A DNA stretch of 51,697 nucleotides from Deltaproteobacteria bacterium (lineage in GTDB: Bacteria; Desulfobacterota; Dissulfuribacteria; Dissulfuribacterales; UBA3076): the NCBI GenBank assembly GCA_003194495.1, contig PQXE01000022.1, positions 1-51,697 on the forward strand, written 5' to 3'. Position 1 is the first letter of the stretch, and every line of letters starts with the position of its first letter. Shown in pieces: positions 51,106 through 51,697 of this stretch. The position numbers and the translations under genes were made by a program. The notes under the pieces are model-generated. The model worked only from the letters and a program-made list of their open reading frames with translations. It had not been told where the DNA came from and ran no database searches.

Positions 51106-51697
51106 TTATTGGGTAGAAGCAAAAAAATAGGGATCTTTTTCCTCTACTACGTCAAAGAGGAGTTCGATCCAGTCCTTTTTTTGTTTCTTGCCCGTCAATA
51201 TTTCCATAGGCGTCCGGCCTTTTCTTTTGCCATCCTTATAGCGCCGATGGTTGTGATAAAACATAATCAGGTTCAGAGTTTCCTGCGTGATATGGTTCTT
51301 TGATCCGTTTAAGTAAGGTCGAATTATTGAATTTATGCATTCGACCAAGGCTGAACTCTGAACAATCTGATCTAGTTCTTGATATACCTGCTCTTTGACA
51401 ACATCATAATCTTCCTGAAGATAGGCCAATGCGATTTCAAGGTAATCCCGCTCATTCATGCCGCAGTATTTCCGCCCCTTGGTTTTTTTCGACTTGATAA
51501 GTCCCTTTTTCCACTGCCAAGCCAAACAAAGGGCCTGTAATGCCTCTTGATTAATAGGGAGGTTTGATAGATTGCCGACAACTGTTTTTGCAACATCAAA
51601 ATAGTTAAGCAACCCCGGCATAGTGCGGCGCACCTTGTTGACAACTTTGGTTATTTTTGTATGTCCCAATTCTTCAACAAGGGATAGGCCTGCTTCA
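51106..51697 (-). CDS. Transposase, C-terminal part, cut by the window edge
   Basis: The frame is open to the end of the window. The C-terminal section 'LNLIMFYHNHRRYKDGKRKG' plus RTPMEILTG is typical of the end of DDE transposases ('N...YH...R...GKR.G.TPaE...G'), with 'SALVECINSIIRPYLNG' before it, where the catalytic glutamate (E in VECIN) is expected. Family cannot be assigned safely. Its 3' side faces the frameshifted nucleotidyltransferase. Confidence 0.8.
   Translation of the reverse strand, partial: EAGLSLVEELGHTKITKVVNKVRRTMPGLLNYFDVAKTVVGNLSNLPINQEALQALCLAWQWKKGLIKSKKTKGRKYCGMNERDYLEIALAYLQEDYDVVKEQVYQELDQIVQSSALVECINSIIRPYLNGSKNHITQETLNLIMFYHNHRRYKDGKRKGRTPMEILTGKKQKKDWIELLFDVVEEKDPYFFASTQ

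Overview
The window looks like a chromosomal segment of a Gram-negative anaerobe, most likely a Desulfobacterota (former deltaproteobacterium). The grounds are a dense set of multiheme c-type cytochromes, an outer-membrane beta-barrel, NHL-repeat proteins and lipoproteins in one cluster, next to a bacterial rimP-nusA-infB-rbfA-truB-rpsO-pnp core. A syntrophic or metal-reducing lineage such as the sulfate-reducing partners of ANME archaea would fit, but that is inference; no marker here fixes the species.

Region 1 (1-16.4 kb) is an extracellular electron transfer locus. A ten-gene minus-strand array runs from a 690-aa beta-barrel through three FlgO/CsgG-like secreted proteins, a parvulin-type chaperone, a 26-heme lipoprotein, a 16-heme cytochrome, an NHL propeller, a cytochrome with 5 canonical plus 1 odd heme site and one with 7 canonical plus 1 odd site. 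A second NHL protein is divergent from it, and two paralogous 12-heme cytochromes on the minus strand face that NHL gene across a probable bidirectional terminator. Together these encode 78 canonical CXXCH sites (8-heme gene 7, 6-heme gene 5, 16, 26, 12, 12) plus two atypical ones. The parts fit a porin-cytochrome conduit carrying electrons from periplasm to cell exterior.

Region 2 (17.0-29.5 kb) is housekeeping: tRNA-Gly(CCC), rimP, nusA, infB, DUF503, rbfA, nrnA, truB, rpsO, pnp, an M16 peptidase and dut.

Region 3 (29.7-36.4 kb) holds a proline iminopeptidase-like hydrolase, gap, a GAF protein, hypB, hypA and pgm. It is peppered with miniature inverted-repeat elements. Two families can be resolved to the base: a 105-bp element flanked by TA (three copies) and a 160-bp element flanked by 8-bp duplications (two copies). 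They sit in gene 3' ends and supply new stop codons to nusA, hypB and a DUF4325 gene; another lies inside the stop codon of a glycerate kinase remnant.

Region 4 (36.4-49.7 kb) is a defence-like island: DEDD exonuclease, AlbA/HATPase protein, XRE regulator, SNF2 helicase, long-N-terminus beta-class DNA methyltransferase and a Res-like helicase-nuclease. A GxxExxY gene bounded by CCACAGAG inverted repeats has inserted between helicase and methyltransferase, and a miniature derivative of the same repeat lies in frame inside the methyltransferase. A Fic relic and a metallo-beta-lactamase-fold relic lie in the same island.

Region 5 (49.7-51.7 kb) is decayed: an inverted-repeat element, a frameshifted nucleotidyltransferase, the tail of its upstream partner and the 3' part of a transposase cut by the window edge.
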